64,000 nt of DNA from Ditylenchus dipsaci (taxonomy: Eukaryota > Nematoda > Chromadorea > Rhabditida > Anguinidae). The stretch is from the NCBI GenBank assembly GCA_004194705.1, contig SADC01001351.1:310001-374000 (forward strand), read 5' to 3'. A program made the translations under genes and the position numbers. Below, piece by piece: positions 11,290-23,200 of this stretch (positions are counted from its first letter, which is position 1; every line of letters starts with the position of its first letter). Under the pieces are notes generated by a model. It was not told the origin of the DNA. It did not search any database and was given only the letters and a program-made list of their open reading frames with translations.

Positions 11290-12277
11290 GGGTGCACTAC
11301 GTTTCACCGTCACTGTTTTCACCGTTCACTATTTTCACCGTCACTATTTTCACCGTTCACTATTTTCACCGTCACTATTTTCACCGTCACTATTTTCACC
11401 GTCGCCTACTTTCACCGTCACTATTTTCACCGTCACCTATTTTCACCGTCACCTAAATTCACCGTCAGCATTTTAGGACCACTTTATAGGTCTAAATTTT
11501 TCGAAATTTTCAAAATTTTGGTACCAAATTGTAGCCCTGAATGTCAGCTACATTTTGGTACTACAATTTCTGAAAAAAACGAAAAATTTTAGTTCTAAAC
11601 TTTAAAAGACGCTCACCCTGCGTTCTACCGTGATGAAAAAGTGTGAGATTGAACGCCTTCTCAAGTTTAGTTCTAAATTTGTTTTATTTTTCCAATATTT
11701 GTAGTACCAAAATGTAGCTGACATTCAGGGCTACAATTTGGTACCAAGACTGTTTAAATTTTAGAAAAATTTAGATCTAAAAAGCGGTCCTAAAGTGCTG
11801 ACGGTGAATTTAGTGAACGGTGAAAATAGTGACGGTGAAAATAGTGACGGTGAAAATAGGTGACGGTGAAAATAGTGACGGTGAAAATAGTGACGGTGAA
11901 AATAGGTGACGGTGAAAATAGTGACGGTGAAAATAGTGACGGTGAAAATAGTGAACGGTGAAAATAGTGACGGTGAAAATAGTGAACGGTGAAAATAGTG
12001 ACGGTGAAAATAGTGAACGGTGAAAACAGTGACGGTGAAACGTAGTGCTTTGTAGTACCAAAAAGTAGCTGACATTCAGGGCTGCCTTTGGTACCAAGAC
12101 TGTTAAAATTTTAGAAAAATTTATATCTAAAAAGCGGTCCTAAAGTGCTGACGGTGAATTTAGTGACGGTGAAAATAGTGACGGTGAAAATAGGTGACGG
12201 TGAAAATAGTGACGGTGAAATAGTGACGGTGAAAATAGTGAACGGTGAAAACAGTGACGGTGAAACGTAGTGCACCC
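11290..12277. mobile_element. Foldback element with CACCGTCACTATTTT array
   Basis: Perfect 8-bp duplication TACATGTT at 11282-11289 and 12278-12285. TIRs are GGGTGCACTACGTTTCACC and its reverse complement. Both arms are tandem TTTTCACCGTCACTA units (11305-11475; inverted 11805-12270), in 15- and 16-base variants. GTAGCTGACATTCAGGGCT segments recur in the centre. Open frames here are translations of the array and are not genes. The insertion interrupts the hairpin repeat, so it is the younger of the two. Confidence 0.88.
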
Positions 12278-12539
12278 TACATGTTTTACGCATCCAGAGT
12301 TACTTTCGAGTGATTGGTGTCTAAGGTATGTGAATGTTCGCATCTCAACCCCAAGCAACCAAGCCTACTGCGCCCCCGTAGAGGCACTCTCGATCATAAA
12401 ATGCATATTGAGGCTTTTTTTGCCCCGCTCCAGTGACCAAAACGTGGTAGAATACCTTAATCTCTATATAGTATTTGCGATGGGTGTGTGTGTGGGTGGG
12501 TAACACATTTGACTACATGTTTGGTCACAAAGAAAAACT

Positions 12540-12880
12540 TTTTTAGTGTAATATTTTTTTTGCATGTGTATACTCATTCGAAAGCTCTTTCAATGGCGGA
12601 GGACCTTTCGCAATCAGATTTAAAGATTGCTGTGTAAAAAATTGAGATTTTGCCCTTTGAGAGTGAAAAGTGGTGGTTTTCAGGGTTAATCTTATGAGTG
12701 CTCATTTGGTCACAAAGAAAAACTTTTTTTAGTGTAATATTTTAATTTGCATGTTTATACTCATATGAAAGCTCTTTTAATCGCGGAGGACCTTTCGCAA
12801 TCAAATTCAATAATTAATGTGAAAAAATTGAGGTTCTGCCCTGTGAAAGTGAAAAGTGGATTTAAATTTGTTTTTTTTTT
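12540..12880. repeat. Dispersed repeat, two direct units
   Basis: Two units of about 170 bp share CTTTTTTAGTGTAATATTTT, TCAATGGCGGAGGACCTTTC-like and AAAATTGAGATTTTGCCC-like blocks. Further copies lie at 26885-27025 and 28055-28175. Confidence 0.65.
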
Positions 12881-13402
12881 CAAATGCAATCACAATTTTT
12901 TTTAAATTCGCGCATTTTTTAAATCTCATAGTCTTCAAAAAGATTGTTCTCAAATTCAAATTTTGCATGAATTCAAAACTACATTTGTAGGCGAGCATAG
13001 GCAAGGGTAGGCGAGGTAGAGTAGGTTGGTTAACAAGTAGGGTGGATGATCGGCCCTAACCATTAACGCACTCGAAAGATTAATCTGTCCGAACTACTAA
13101 TGTAAATGAACCACTGATGTACCCGAACCACAGGAATAGTGCCCAAACCACCAATGTTCCCGCACGGCATAGGCGCCGATAGGCGCCTAAAGACCTTAGT
13201 ATAAGATATTTTACCTTGGGGGACTAAGGCAGTTGGTCAATCTTTGGTAACCAACTTTTTTTGAGAACTTCACTTTTTAGTGCGGAAATTGTTAGGAAAC
13301 AGCTTTTTTTTTAATCGTTTCTGGCGTATAAAAATTACTTAGGAGACGTTTAAACCATATTTACAGTTAACCAAAAAAGGGCCCCCCAAGTGCACAAGTG
13401 CC

Positions 13403-14011
13403 CGCATATTATCAATTTTTTTTTGTTTTTTTTGAATTTTTTTTATTTATATTAATAACTAGGGGGGCCCAGGAGCCCATATTTAGACAGAAAAAAAAAA
13501 TATTTATCAATTTTTATTTTAAAACTTTGTAGTATTTTTAACGCGCTACGCGCGTCGTACTGGTGCTAGATGGCCGCTTAAAGCGGCTAACATTTTACAA
13601 CAAAATATGCTTTTTATGCAACAATTTGTCTTGTACTTTTTGGGATATCAGTAATAACAGCTTTTAAAAACATAATAAGCTTTTAAGCTAACGTGGGTAC
13701 ATCAAACACGGTTTTTCTAATTAGACTTACGTAAATCTAACCCAGGCCGGGATCTCGTGCCCATTTGCAGGAAATCCTACCCATGCCTATTTTCAGGACA
13801 TCCAACCCAGCCCGGGATATCAAGCCCATTTTCAGGACATGTAACCCAGCCCGGGATTTTTGCACAAGTGTTTAGCCCTGGATGTCAGCTATCTAAAAAG
13901 TTATCAACATTACTAAAACGGTTTTCAAAAATGAATACCGTAAATACTCTATTAAACGGCCCCACTCCAATTAACGGCCCCCTCTAATAAACGGCCCCCC
14001 TTAAGGACCTA
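13403..14011. other. Gene-free stretch with minisatellite
   Basis: Contains a small tandem array around AACCCAGCCCGGGAT (13740-13865) and a one-ended CCGTAAATACTCTATTAAAC sequence with AACGGCCCC repeats (13930-14000) like the TA-flanked element at 59799-60038. No gene is seen. Confidence 0.5.
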
Positions 14012-14219
14012 CAGGGTGTCTCAAAATTACGTTAACATTTTGACATTTAACATTTTTGGTCGAAATTCAATTTTTTGTTCACTTTTCCACTTGTTTTCTC
14101 ACTTGCTTTCCATTTCCTTATTATTCCTTGAATTTCCCGTCGCATTTATTTCTGTCTTCTCTTTTAAATATTTCACGTTTATGTTCGAAGTCGGTTCATC
14201 AGATTAATTCCAGTCAATT

Positions 14220-14785
14220 TTGCAGACATAGGTGCAGTCAAGAAGGAGGAGCTAGTGCCGGTTTTTTCCATCTTCGTCACCGAGGTCTTAGGTATGCGCG
14301 GATTGGGCAGCTATTTGAAGTGGCAAGGAGAACGGTCAGCAATGCGGCTCGTCGATTTAAAGAAACAGGCGCTAATAAGAACCGGATTGGGTGGGGAAGA
14401 AAGAGGACTGCAAGACATGAAGACCATCTGGTTTGATTTAGTGGTCTTTATTATTAGTTTTAATTTCACAATTTTTTAAGATAAGAGCAACAAACGCAAT
14501 CGCTGATAGTCCATCTACAAAGCTCAACTCGACTTGGAAGCTAGCAAGGAGGCTGAGAATTTCTCATTCATCAGCTCATCGCATTCTGGTCAAAGATCTC
14601 GAACTGTTTCCGTACAAGCTCCACTCTCGTCAAGACTAGGACCGTTGCACGTGGTCAAGCGTCTCGATTGTTGCAGAGCGATGAAAGAAAGGTTGGCAAT
14701 TATTATTTACGTGAAATGAATTCCTGATTTTTAATTCAGGTTGGCTAATGGACATCAAAAAGTACGCATTGGGGATTCTTAGAAA
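14220..14785 (+). pseudogene. Tc1-like transposase remnant (HTH domains)
   Basis: One frame gives GLRYARIGQLFEVARRTVSN followed by ARRFKETGANKNRIGWGRKR, the first helix-turn-helix and GRPR-like hook of Tc1/mariner transposases (about 14285-14415). A second frame at about 14523-14653 gives STWKLARRLRISHSSAHRIL and LELFPYKLH, the second HTH. A frame change and an intron-like gap separate them. The catalytic DDE domain is missing. Confidence 0.75.
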
Positions 14786-14922
14786 AATTAAAGCGTGTAT
14801 CAGAGCTGGCGGAAGTCATTTTGAATGAGAAGTATTCATTATAGTTATCGTTTTCGGTCATCGTTTTTGCTGTTATGATTTGTTGTTTTGTGTTATTCCG
14901 TTTATAAAGGCCTTATTGGGAC

Positions 14923-16070
14923 CAGGGCTGCGTTCCGTTCCAAATTCCGTTCCGAAAACGCCATATTCCGACGTTTTTTCGTTCCGGATTCCGTTACGAT
15001 ATTAATTTCATTCCGTTCCGAATTCCGTTCCGAAATTATTTAAAATAGGATTCCGTTCCGAATTCCGTTCCGATTTTTTTTTGCAATTTTGTTCCGATTT
15101 CTTTTTTTTTACTGTACCGACTTTCATTAATTAACCGTGAATTGCCGTTTTACCTTTTTTAGAAATGGCAAATACTGACAAATCTGGTTGGTAGGAGTTC
15201 TTCACTCGGAAACCGGGGTCAATAGCTATTTGCAACAAGTGCAGTCGTGAAGTCGATCAAGGGCCTGGCAAAAACAACACCTCTGCGATCTCATCTGAAG
15301 CATTTCATGCCGAGCTGCTCAAAGAAAGGAATTTAGCTGTCTAAAAAAGGCCGAGAAGAGAAAGCAATCTCTGGTGGAATCAAATGCCAAACAACAAAAG
15401 CTCTGCTTGATCAATCCACCTGCGTCATCTGAGGCTAAGAATAAGTCAGTGCTCACTATCAACGAAGCATTTGTGAGTCCTTAAATAGTTTAGTTTTCTT
15501 TTTGTTGCAATGCCAACATTTTTTAAGCGCAATGGCAGAAGGGCGGATCTAAAGCAACAAAATTGGATGAATTGATTATGGAGATGATCTGCGTAGACGC
15601 CTCTCCTCGCTCAACTGTGGCGAAGGCAGGGTTTCAGCGTGTGATCAATTACTTGGCTCCCACTACAATATAAAATCAGCCTTTAACTCCAAAAATGCAA
15701 ATGTAAAATTGTTCGTATGATTTTAGGTCTCGCTCTTTCTACACAAGGAACAAATTGCCTCTGCTCTATGAAAGGATGATCATCCAAGTCAAATGCAAGA
15801 TGAACGCTGCGAAATACCTCTTTTTCACGACTGATGGTTGGAGTTCAAAATATACCGAAAAAATTTAACCATCATTTTAAGTGTTCCGAAAAATTTTTCC
15901 GTTCCGTTCCGAATTCCGTTCCGAAAATTTTCGAAATCTCATTCCGTTCCGGATTCCGTTCCGAAATTTTTAAAGAATGAATTCCGTTCCGAATTCCGTT
16001 CCGAAATTATTTAAAAACTGATTCCGTTCCGAATTCCGTTCCGAATGATTTTTTTTCCGGCGCACCCCTG
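14923..16070. mobile_element. hAT element with ATTCCGTTCCGA arrays
   Basis: Ends CAGGGCTGCG and CGCACCCCTG are hAT-type. The flanks are ATTGGGAC (14915-14922) and TTGGGGAC (16071-16078), identical if one G was lost on the left. Subterminal arrays of ATTCCGTTCCGA units lie at 14935-15080 and 15895-16045. The interior carries the N-terminal part of a BED-finger transposase. Confidence 0.8.
15165..15870 (+). pseudogene. hAT transposase N-terminal remnant (BED finger)
   Basis: Segments in shifting frames give EFFTRKPGSIAICNKCSREV and then LRSHLKHF, a BED-type zinc finger. These are followed by KLDELIMEMICVDASPRSTV, AGFQRVINYLAPHYNI and FFTTDGWSSKYT, the start of the hAT domain and its catalytic Asp region. 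There is an in-frame stop just before the finger, at least one frameshift within it, and a probable intron near 15670-15725. The C-terminal half is absent from this element. Confidence 0.75.
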
Positions 16071-16179
16071 TTGGGGACGTTTCGGGGCTTGCCACCCAAA
16101 AATCCGGAAACGGGCCGCTACAATGTTATGCTGCCCGATTTTTTTTAAAATGTTAACGTAATTTTGATACATTCTGTAT

Positions 16180-16842
16180 ATCTCAGCTTAGAAAAACAAT
16201 TTTGCAAATCTGTTTTTCGCGTTTTCTTAGTTACCACGAGTTTGAATTTTGATCCGATTTTCTTCATTTCATGCGCCTTGGATCCCAACACTTCCTGCTG
16301 TATGAGTGACGATGAACTGTCATGGTCAGCCGAATGGATTAGACAGATGGTGATGTTCTTATTGTTCATTGCTGTTATTATTTGGTTTTTTTTCAGTTGC
16401 CAGCCGAGAGAAGACTTGAAACACTTGCTCCTGCTATGAATGCGGAATATGAATATTGCGCATCAAGAATGACGTTCAAAGCAACAAAAGAATCTCACAA
16501 TCAAGGGGAATTAGGTCGAAGTCTTGGATTCTTAATGCTTTACATGCAGTGCAAGATGCTGGCAACGGTGGAAACAAAATTGATGCGATAAGGTATTGGA
16601 CATCTTTCATAACTCGGTACTTTTATTTTCTCTGTTGATTGTGATATTAAAAAGGCTTCAGGATTGGAATACTTTAGCCATCTTGGCGTAAGAAGTGGTA
16701 AGCGTTCCAGCAACCAGTGCACCTATCGAGCGAATCTTTTCTCAGGCTGGAATTGCAACGAAAGGGTATAGAAATACAACCAAATTTCAGTTACTCAATG
16801 ATCAGTTAGTTGTATATTGTAATTCGAATGTTATGCAATAAG
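16180..16842 (+). pseudogene. hAT transposase C-terminal remnant
   Basis: FDPIFFISCALDPN (about 16246) is the DDE-region LDPR-like motif. A likely intron (about 16349-16396) and LPAERRLETLAPAMNAEYE follow. Then comes the dimerisation domain VPATSAPIERIFSQAG (about 16711) ending NDQLVVYCNSNVMQ and a stop at 16840-16842. An in-frame stop lies just before the dimerisation motif. AATAAA follows at 16863. It lies outside the TIRs of the element at 14923-16070, so the two halves may come from different copies. Confidence 0.7.
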
Positions 16843-16869
16843 GTGTTCTTTGAATTTATGGGAATAAAA

Positions 16870-18130
16870 TCACAGAGAATTTTGTGAGTCTTTATCAGTA
16901 GTTGTCTATCTAGCTCTGGCTCCAAAACGGCTACAAAGTGTCTTAAATTTTTTTTATACCGCTGATGTGCTTGTAATCAAAAAATTGGCTCCAAGGTTTT
17001 CTGAACTTCAGCGTTATTAAAAGACCGCTTGCCAAAGAGTTCCACACCAGGAGTCTCAATGTTTGAGGCAAACATAGGTTGCTCGCCAATCTATTCTCTA
17101 GCCAATTAATTTATTGAAAGTCTCCGAAAAATTAACTTCTCTAGCGGATGAGTCTCTATGAAAAAATTCTGATGTGAGAAAATGACAAATAAAAATTATC
17201 ATATGACAAAATGACAATTTCTCATAATAACAATTGTCATATGACAATTTTTTTCTGAATTGTCAAATGACAATTGTCATATGACAATTTTGTCATAATG
17301 ACCATGTCATATGACAATTTTTTAAAATTATCATATGACAATTGTCATATGACAATTTTTTGAAATGATAATTTTATCATCTGATAATTATTATATGACA
17401 ACTTTCTTGTCATTTGCAATCACTGGTAAATTAAGCCCGGTAGAGGTCTAGTTGGAAAATTTCAATTCGAATTGAAAAATATCGACCAGGGCGAGGTACA
17501 TTTTTTCTATCTTTGTTTCCTTTCAGAAACCACTCCTAGACCTGATTTTTTTCAAGCTGAGCACGAATCTGACATTATGTTTAGCTATAACCCTCTTAAT
17601 ACTGCTAAAAAGCTCAAACTCGTGCAAATCATGATGCGAATATTTTTAACACTCAGGTTTAAATCCACGTGGATGCACACACATTTTTTTAACTCATTTT
17701 CTTATGGTTTATGTACAATTTGGTATGAAAATGATGCTTAGGCTCATAGTTTTTTAACAAAACCATCAACACATCATTTTCCAAGCCACTGGAGCTGACT
17801 GAAAACCAAGACCTAGCCAATCCAACATTTCTGGGTTTACTCACAGCTTTGTTTGTCATTAGGTTGTCGACTTTCGACTTTTAAGTCGAAAGTCGAAATT
17901 TTTTAAGGCAGATTTTTTTACCGAGTGTAAATTGATTTTACAATATATACCTGTCAAGGTGGAATGTTCGTACCAAAAACAAAAATACTTATGTATTCAT
18001 GGTTAATACACTAGTTCTTCCTCATGAATATTCCTTTCAACTACTTAATTCTTATTATTTCTAAGCACTAAAAATTACGATTTTTGTGTCATTAAAATTT
18101 CAATAGTTTAATCAATCAGAAAAAATACAC
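16870..18130. other. Gene-free stretch with palindromic array
   Basis: The only structure I see is a block at 17180-17415 of many TCATATGACAATTGTCATATG-type units, each self-complementary, and a short CGACTTTCGACTTTTAAGTC palindrome near 17870. No conserved coding exon. Confidence 0.55.
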
Positions 18131-18239
18131 ATTTATTTGATGCAAAAACTCAACACAAGAAGTGTAGTTTCTTCATAGATAATCTCTTCATTTTCTTAAG
18201 CACATCATCAAGTCTGCAATACCAACGTTTCATAATGCT

Positions 18240-18950
18240 CTTTCAATCCACGCAGCAACTCATAAGTGAACACCCGAAAAATTGCGTATCACGATCGAAA
18301 TATACACCAGACTCCTGAATTTCGCCAATGAAAACCAGGCAGAAAAGGTAGTGAGAAAGCTCACCAAGATATCCATGTTTAAAGGAATCGTCTGTCCATA
18401 AATCTAGATGATAGAGGGTCTCATTGTTAGATCTTTGATGCACTTCTTCATCAATGCTTCCATTGATTCGTACCCTTGCAGTAGCTTGTTTTTCAAAGTC
18501 GAGTTACTCTTGGAAGCTATATATTCATTAAGTATAAAAATATAGGTGAAATCTTGAACCATACCGTGTACTGCTTGTTCATTAGACTCAGAAACTTTTG
18601 CATCGGAGGCTTAGTGAAGACATTGAGGGAAAGCGATGGCATTGCAAGAACGTCCGCAAATGCTGAGTCAAGTTGAGCTAATCTTAAATATATGCTAGAC
18701 ATGTATAAGACTTACGTTAAGACATTTTTGAGAGGAATACCTTGTAACTGTAGCCTTGCTCAAGGTCTGAGTTGGCAGTGATGTGATGTCTTTGTGTTTC
18801 GAATCCAGATGTCGCCGAAGAACTGTCGTTGTATTGGTCATCTCCTTTACGAAAAAATATTCACAGAAAAAACTTAAAGAGCACTAACCTCTTGACAGAC
18901 ATTGCATCTTGCTTTTTTGAGTCCATTTAGTTGAGTGAAATTTTGCCATA
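18240..18950 (-). pseudogene. hAT transposase remnant, minus strand
   Basis: On the minus strand, exons near 18950-18887 and 18840-18745 join to give VWQNFTQLNG and KARCNVCQEE, then VLRRHLDSKHK, a complete C2H2 BED finger. Downstream come LAQLDSAFADVLAMPSLSLN and FTKPPMQKFLSLMNKQYTV, then LYHLDLWTDDSFKHGYLGEL and SHYLFCLVFIG, the start of the hAT catalytic domain. It stops before the rest of the domain. No TIRs were found. Confidence 0.72.
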
Positions 18951-19049
18951 CTAGGTCGAGCTTCTCCTTTTTTTGCCGTAACTGGACTGTCGAGAGAGTT
19001 GGCATCCGATTGCGAGTTCTCCATCTTAGTATCCATAAACAAAAGGTGT

Positions 19050-19200
19050 TTGAGAGATGTCAATTGACAGAGATGTCAATCGACGTCACTGAAGTCAGTG
19101 TGACAGTGACACTGACAGTGACAATGACAGTGACATTGAAGTGTCAGTGTCACTGTCCGTGTCACACTGACTATAGTGACGTCAGTGTCACTGTCACACA
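19050..19200. repeat. GTGACA/TGTCAC hexamer array
   Basis: Imperfect GACAGT/GTGACA units arranged so that the left half is roughly the reverse complement of the right, able to fold back. It abuts the TGTACACAAA array. Confidence 0.7.
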
Positions 19201-19204
19201 AAAT

Positions 19205-19500
19205 TGGAACCCTGCTGTGTACACAAACATAAACAAAATTTTCAGGGTTTTCATTTGTGTACATAAACCTACGCAAAACTTTTTGACTTTTATTTGTGTA
19301 CACAAACGTACACAAACATTTCTGATTTCATTCGTGTACACAAACGTACACAAAAATTGTGAAATTTTCATTTGTGTACAGAAATGAAAATGAGAAAATT
19401 TAAATTTTCATAAATGTTCAAAAACAAAACACAATATTTTTTGCTTTCTTATGTTTACAAAAATGAAAATTTTCGTACACAAAAATTTGTAAAGAAAATA
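19205..19500. repeat. TTTGTGTACACAAAC tandem array
   Basis: Five to six units of about 55-60 bp share TTCATTTGTGTACACAAAC with a palindromic TGTACA core. They are diverged toward the right end. Confidence 0.7.
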
Positions 19501-19504
19501 ACAC

Positions 19505-19765
19505 TGCTCTATATGCATTTTTTGATCAAGAGTATTTATCGGAGTCATGTCTAAGGTAAGTGAATGCGCGCATCTCTAACTCTCAAGCCCCCTGCGCCCC
19601 TTCGGGGGCGCAGGGGGCTTGGGGCTTGGAGTTGAGATGCGCACACTCACATACCTTAGACACAAATCACTCGAAAGTGCCTCTGGATGCATGAAAAAAA
19701 TGCATACAAGAGTTCGTTTATGCGGTAGGCCCCAGTTAACAAAACTATGTTCGAATCCTCCTGAA
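19505..19765. repeat. Dispersed hairpin repeat, copy 3
   Basis: Same family as 6372-6627, in the opposite orientation. It carries the GC hairpin CCCCTGCGCCCCTT / GGGGGCGCAGGGG and TGCGGTAGGCCCCAGTTAAC at its right. Confidence 0.75.
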
Positions 19766-20189
19766 CATAAACACTTTTTGAGACTTTTGGAAGAAAAAAA
19801 AATTTCAAAAAATCAACAGGGGGACCAAGGCATCTTTTTTTTCCAGAGATGCGAATGCATATAGAGCCACTTAGACCCCAAAAAACTCACTTTTGGCTCT
19901 GGCCAAATAGTGTACTTTAGCCGTCTTTAGTTGGTGAGTTGTTTGCGTCTCTAACTGTTAGATTAGCACCATCGATATCAGAATTCCTAAATTCCTTCAA
20001 AAAGTACCCTAAAAATCGTTAAACACCATAAAACAGGTTCATATGCCAAATCTGTTAGCATTTTTGTTTTCATATTTTTATGATGTATCATTCATGTTTG
20101 TATTGCAATTTTGATCAAATTATATGGCTGCCGGTGCCGAAAAAACGCAAAAACGTCGATTTACAAGACTTTTTCTTATTGACCAGTGT
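19766..20189. other. Gene-free stretch upstream of ABCG gene
   Basis: No coding exon or repeat recognised. Any promoter for the transporter would lie here, but I see no specific element. Confidence 0.4.
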
Positions 20190-20199
20190 GCTTTTTCAG
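20188..20199 (+). promoter_or_regulatory. Likely trans-splice acceptor of ABCG gene
   Basis: GTGCTTTTTCAG ends 30 bases before the start codon at 20230. TTTTCAG is the canonical nematode-type acceptor. A 5' UTR intron is the alternative. Confidence 0.45.
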
Positions 20200-20229
20200 T
20201 GCTATTTTGTTCGCTTGACATAAACAAAG

Positions 20230-23200
20230 ATGCAAGAACTGGGAACAGAAAATGAGGGCATATCCTTGCTGCGTGGATCTTCCGAGCGGTGTTCCTTGCC
20301 AAAAGACTTTGAAGTTTTGGACATGACGACAGCCAGCAAAAACTCTCTGCACGATGTCAATCAAACAAGCATTTCTTGGCATGGTCTGACAGTGAGAAAT
20401 CCGTCCACAGGCGACGTAATTCTCGACGATATCTCAGGTATGGCAGGAGCTGGACAGTTCATTGCATTAATGGGAGCCAGGTTGGTTGTGAATTTGACTA
20501 TTCTGTTTCCAATTGCCTCATTTTAGTGGTGGTGGCAAGACTACGCTTCTGAATGCTCTTCAGGCCAGAAATCTTAATAATTTGGAAGTTTCGGGTGATG
20601 TTCTCGTGGATGGTCTGTCTTTTCTCCTCTTTTTACGTCTCGCTTTTTGTAGTGAACATATTTAGGGCAACGTCTAGGAATCGGGATTACCAATGTCAGT
20701 GGCTATGTTCAGCAGGATGAAATGTTTCTCTCAACGCTGACAGTCAAGGAACATTTGATGATACAAGCAAAGCTCCGACTAGTTGGAATGGACAAGCATG
20801 AAATGGCGGAACGTGTAGATGCTGTGAGTTTTTTTTTTAAACTTCTCGTAGTCACTCAATATTTCTGATGTTTGTGGTGCAGGTAATTCAGTCTCTGGGT
20901 CTCTTCAACTGTCAAGACAATTTCATAGGCGTCTCAACTGGTGGATCAAGAATTTCGATTGGGAATCTCGAAGACTTTGCTTTGCCTCTGAGCTGCTCGA
21001 CAATCCTCCGCTGCTATTTTGTGATGAGCCTACAACTGGGCTGGATTCAGCAATGGCTGAGTCTGTGGTGGACATTTTGCGAGGATTGTGTACAGAAGGG
21101 CGAACCATCATTTGTACAATTCATCAGCCATCTTCTATGATATACAGAAAATTCGACAAGGTTTTTGTTTTCATCTACTATTACGTCAGTAACGAAAATA
21201 TTATGCAAGATGGAGACCCTACGGTGACCTTGTATTTTGTAACTTCGGTCAGCTTTCTTCTCCTCATTTTGCAATTTGAATTTTCATCTTTTAAACAAGG
21301 GCTAGCCATTAAAAGAACCATACTTGTTGATGCAAATGAGAATTTGAAAAATTTTAATGCGCGCGGGCACTTCTCTTTCGTCTCTCAAACTTTTGATTGA
21401 CACTTTGCTGATTCTCTCTCTCACTCTTTACTCTCTTGAGTCGCTCGAAATAACTCCAGAGAGTAGAGTGCGAGACGATAGAGAAGTGTCCCGCGAGCAT
21501 TTGAATTTGCCAAATTTTCACTTCCATCAACAAGTGTGATCCTTTAAGAGAATACCGCATTTCCTCTAATAATCGCGCATGCGCGCTTATTTTTCAAACC
21601 CCGAAAATCTGAAAAATTTTAGGTCAATCTCGAAAATTTCGGGTGCTCAACCAAAATCTAAAAAGTGGAATCGGTAGAGCTCGTGGGAGTAAGAAAATGC
21701 ATTAAACAGCTTTGGAGAAAAATTTCTCTGAGCTGAGATACACGCCCTCAAAGTAGGGGGTGCGCTTTTATTAGAGCATGCGCGCTTATTTGAGGAAAGG
21801 CTGTAAGTGAATTTCCCCACCAAAAGTGTAAAATTCCCCACCAAATTACTGAATTTCCCCACCAAATTTTTAAACGACCATATCTCAGTGTTTTCTTATC
21901 ATTTTTTTATTTTTTTCAGACCAGCATGCAGCACTACTCTTTTAGTTTCTAATGAGCCATCAAACAAATTGTTAAAATTTCAAAAACATTGAGAAAAGTT
22001 GGTTTTTATACAACAACTCCTTGTTTATGTAAACTATTTTTTCTTAATGTTTTTTTAAATTATAACAGTTTGGTTGATGGATCATTAGAAATTAGAAGAG
22101 TAGGGCTGCATGCTGGTCTGAAACAAATAAAAAAGTGATAAGAAAACACTGAGATATGGTCGTTTTAAAAATTTGGTGGGGAAATTCAGTAATTTGGTGG
22201 GGAATTTCACACTTTTGGTGGGGAAATTCAATTTGATCCTTTGAGGAAATACGGTAATTGAAAAGGTCAGTAAGGTAGGTTTGGTGTCTGAAACGGGTGC
22301 GCGACAGTTCACAGTCTGGACAATTCACAGTCTGGGACAATTCATAGTATGGGCAATTCACAGTCGGGACAATTCACAGTCTGGGACAATTCACAGTCTG
22401 AGACGCATTTTACATTTTCTCACATTTTGTACCTTTTCAAAGGACAAATTTTATTGGCTGTGTATATATTCGTATTTCCGAATTTAGAAAACGATTCATC
22501 TCGCGAGAAATATTTTTGAATTAGGGCTTGTTCGCTAAAAGATCCATTTGATAGTATTATTAAACTGTGATATCCTATATCCAAACCACAAAACCTGGGA
22601 TGGCTACGCTCAGGTGAGCACATGGCTGGCCTGTAAAATTATTTTTTTTTTTGCAAATGAAAAAAACCGTTTTCTAACCTAAAATTCTGTGGGGAGTAAT
22701 GTTTGTCAGAACTGAAATTGTGGTTTTAGCTACTTAAACTCTAAAACTCAGGATAGGTACAACCTGAACAGGTGGATATCCGCTTGGACAGCTTCAAAAT
22801 AAAACATTAATAAATTTAAAAAGTTTTGACGCTATAATACCTAAAAATGGGTAGGGAATTTGATTTAATGCAGTCAACCCTCGATTTAGTGGCACCCCCC
22901 CAAAAGTTCGTTTCCGCCTAGGGTCCGACACTTTTTTTAACCCAATTTTCAAAATATTTTATCGATTCTGTTATGACAGTCTGGTCGCAAATATCGTGAG
23001 GATTCCGATTTCGCCGATCAATTTTTGAAAAGTAAACGAATTTCGGGTTAAAAAAGTGAAACCTCGATATAGTGGCACCCCTTTTTGAAAACAGGTGCCA
23101 CTATATCGAGGTTTCACTTTTTTAACCCAAAATTCGTTTACTTTTCAAAAAACGATCGGCAAAATCGGAATCCTCACGATATTTGCGACCAGACTGTCAT

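Larger units (their letters stand above)
11020..13402. mobile_element. Long-TIR element, hairpin-repeat family
   Basis: Arms of about 190 bp (11020-11205 and 13210-13402) are reverse complements. They start GGCACTTGTGCACTTGGGG and share GGTTTAAACGTCTCCTAAGT. The interior holds a copy of the dispersed hairpin core, split by a later insertion at 11290-12277, and two direct units at 12540-12880. No transposase is readable. The flanks give at best a partial duplication, so the exact boundaries are less sure than for its relative at 41890-42588. Confidence 0.65.
14012..16176. mobile_element. Tc1/mariner-like element split by a hAT insertion
   Basis: TA-flanked TIRs of about 30 bp share ATTACGTTAACATTTT (14012 onward; inverted, ending 16176). 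The interior encodes a Tc1-like helix-turn-helix region. The 1.15-kb element 14923-16070 sits inside it with its own target duplication, so the Tc1-like copy is older. Without the insert it is about 1 kb, too small for a full transposase. Confidence 0.7.

Noticed and set aside
11300..12270. Long open frames on both strands translating to FTV/FHR repeats
   Set aside because: They are frames through the CACCGTCACTATTTT array, whose 15-base unit keeps frames open by chance.
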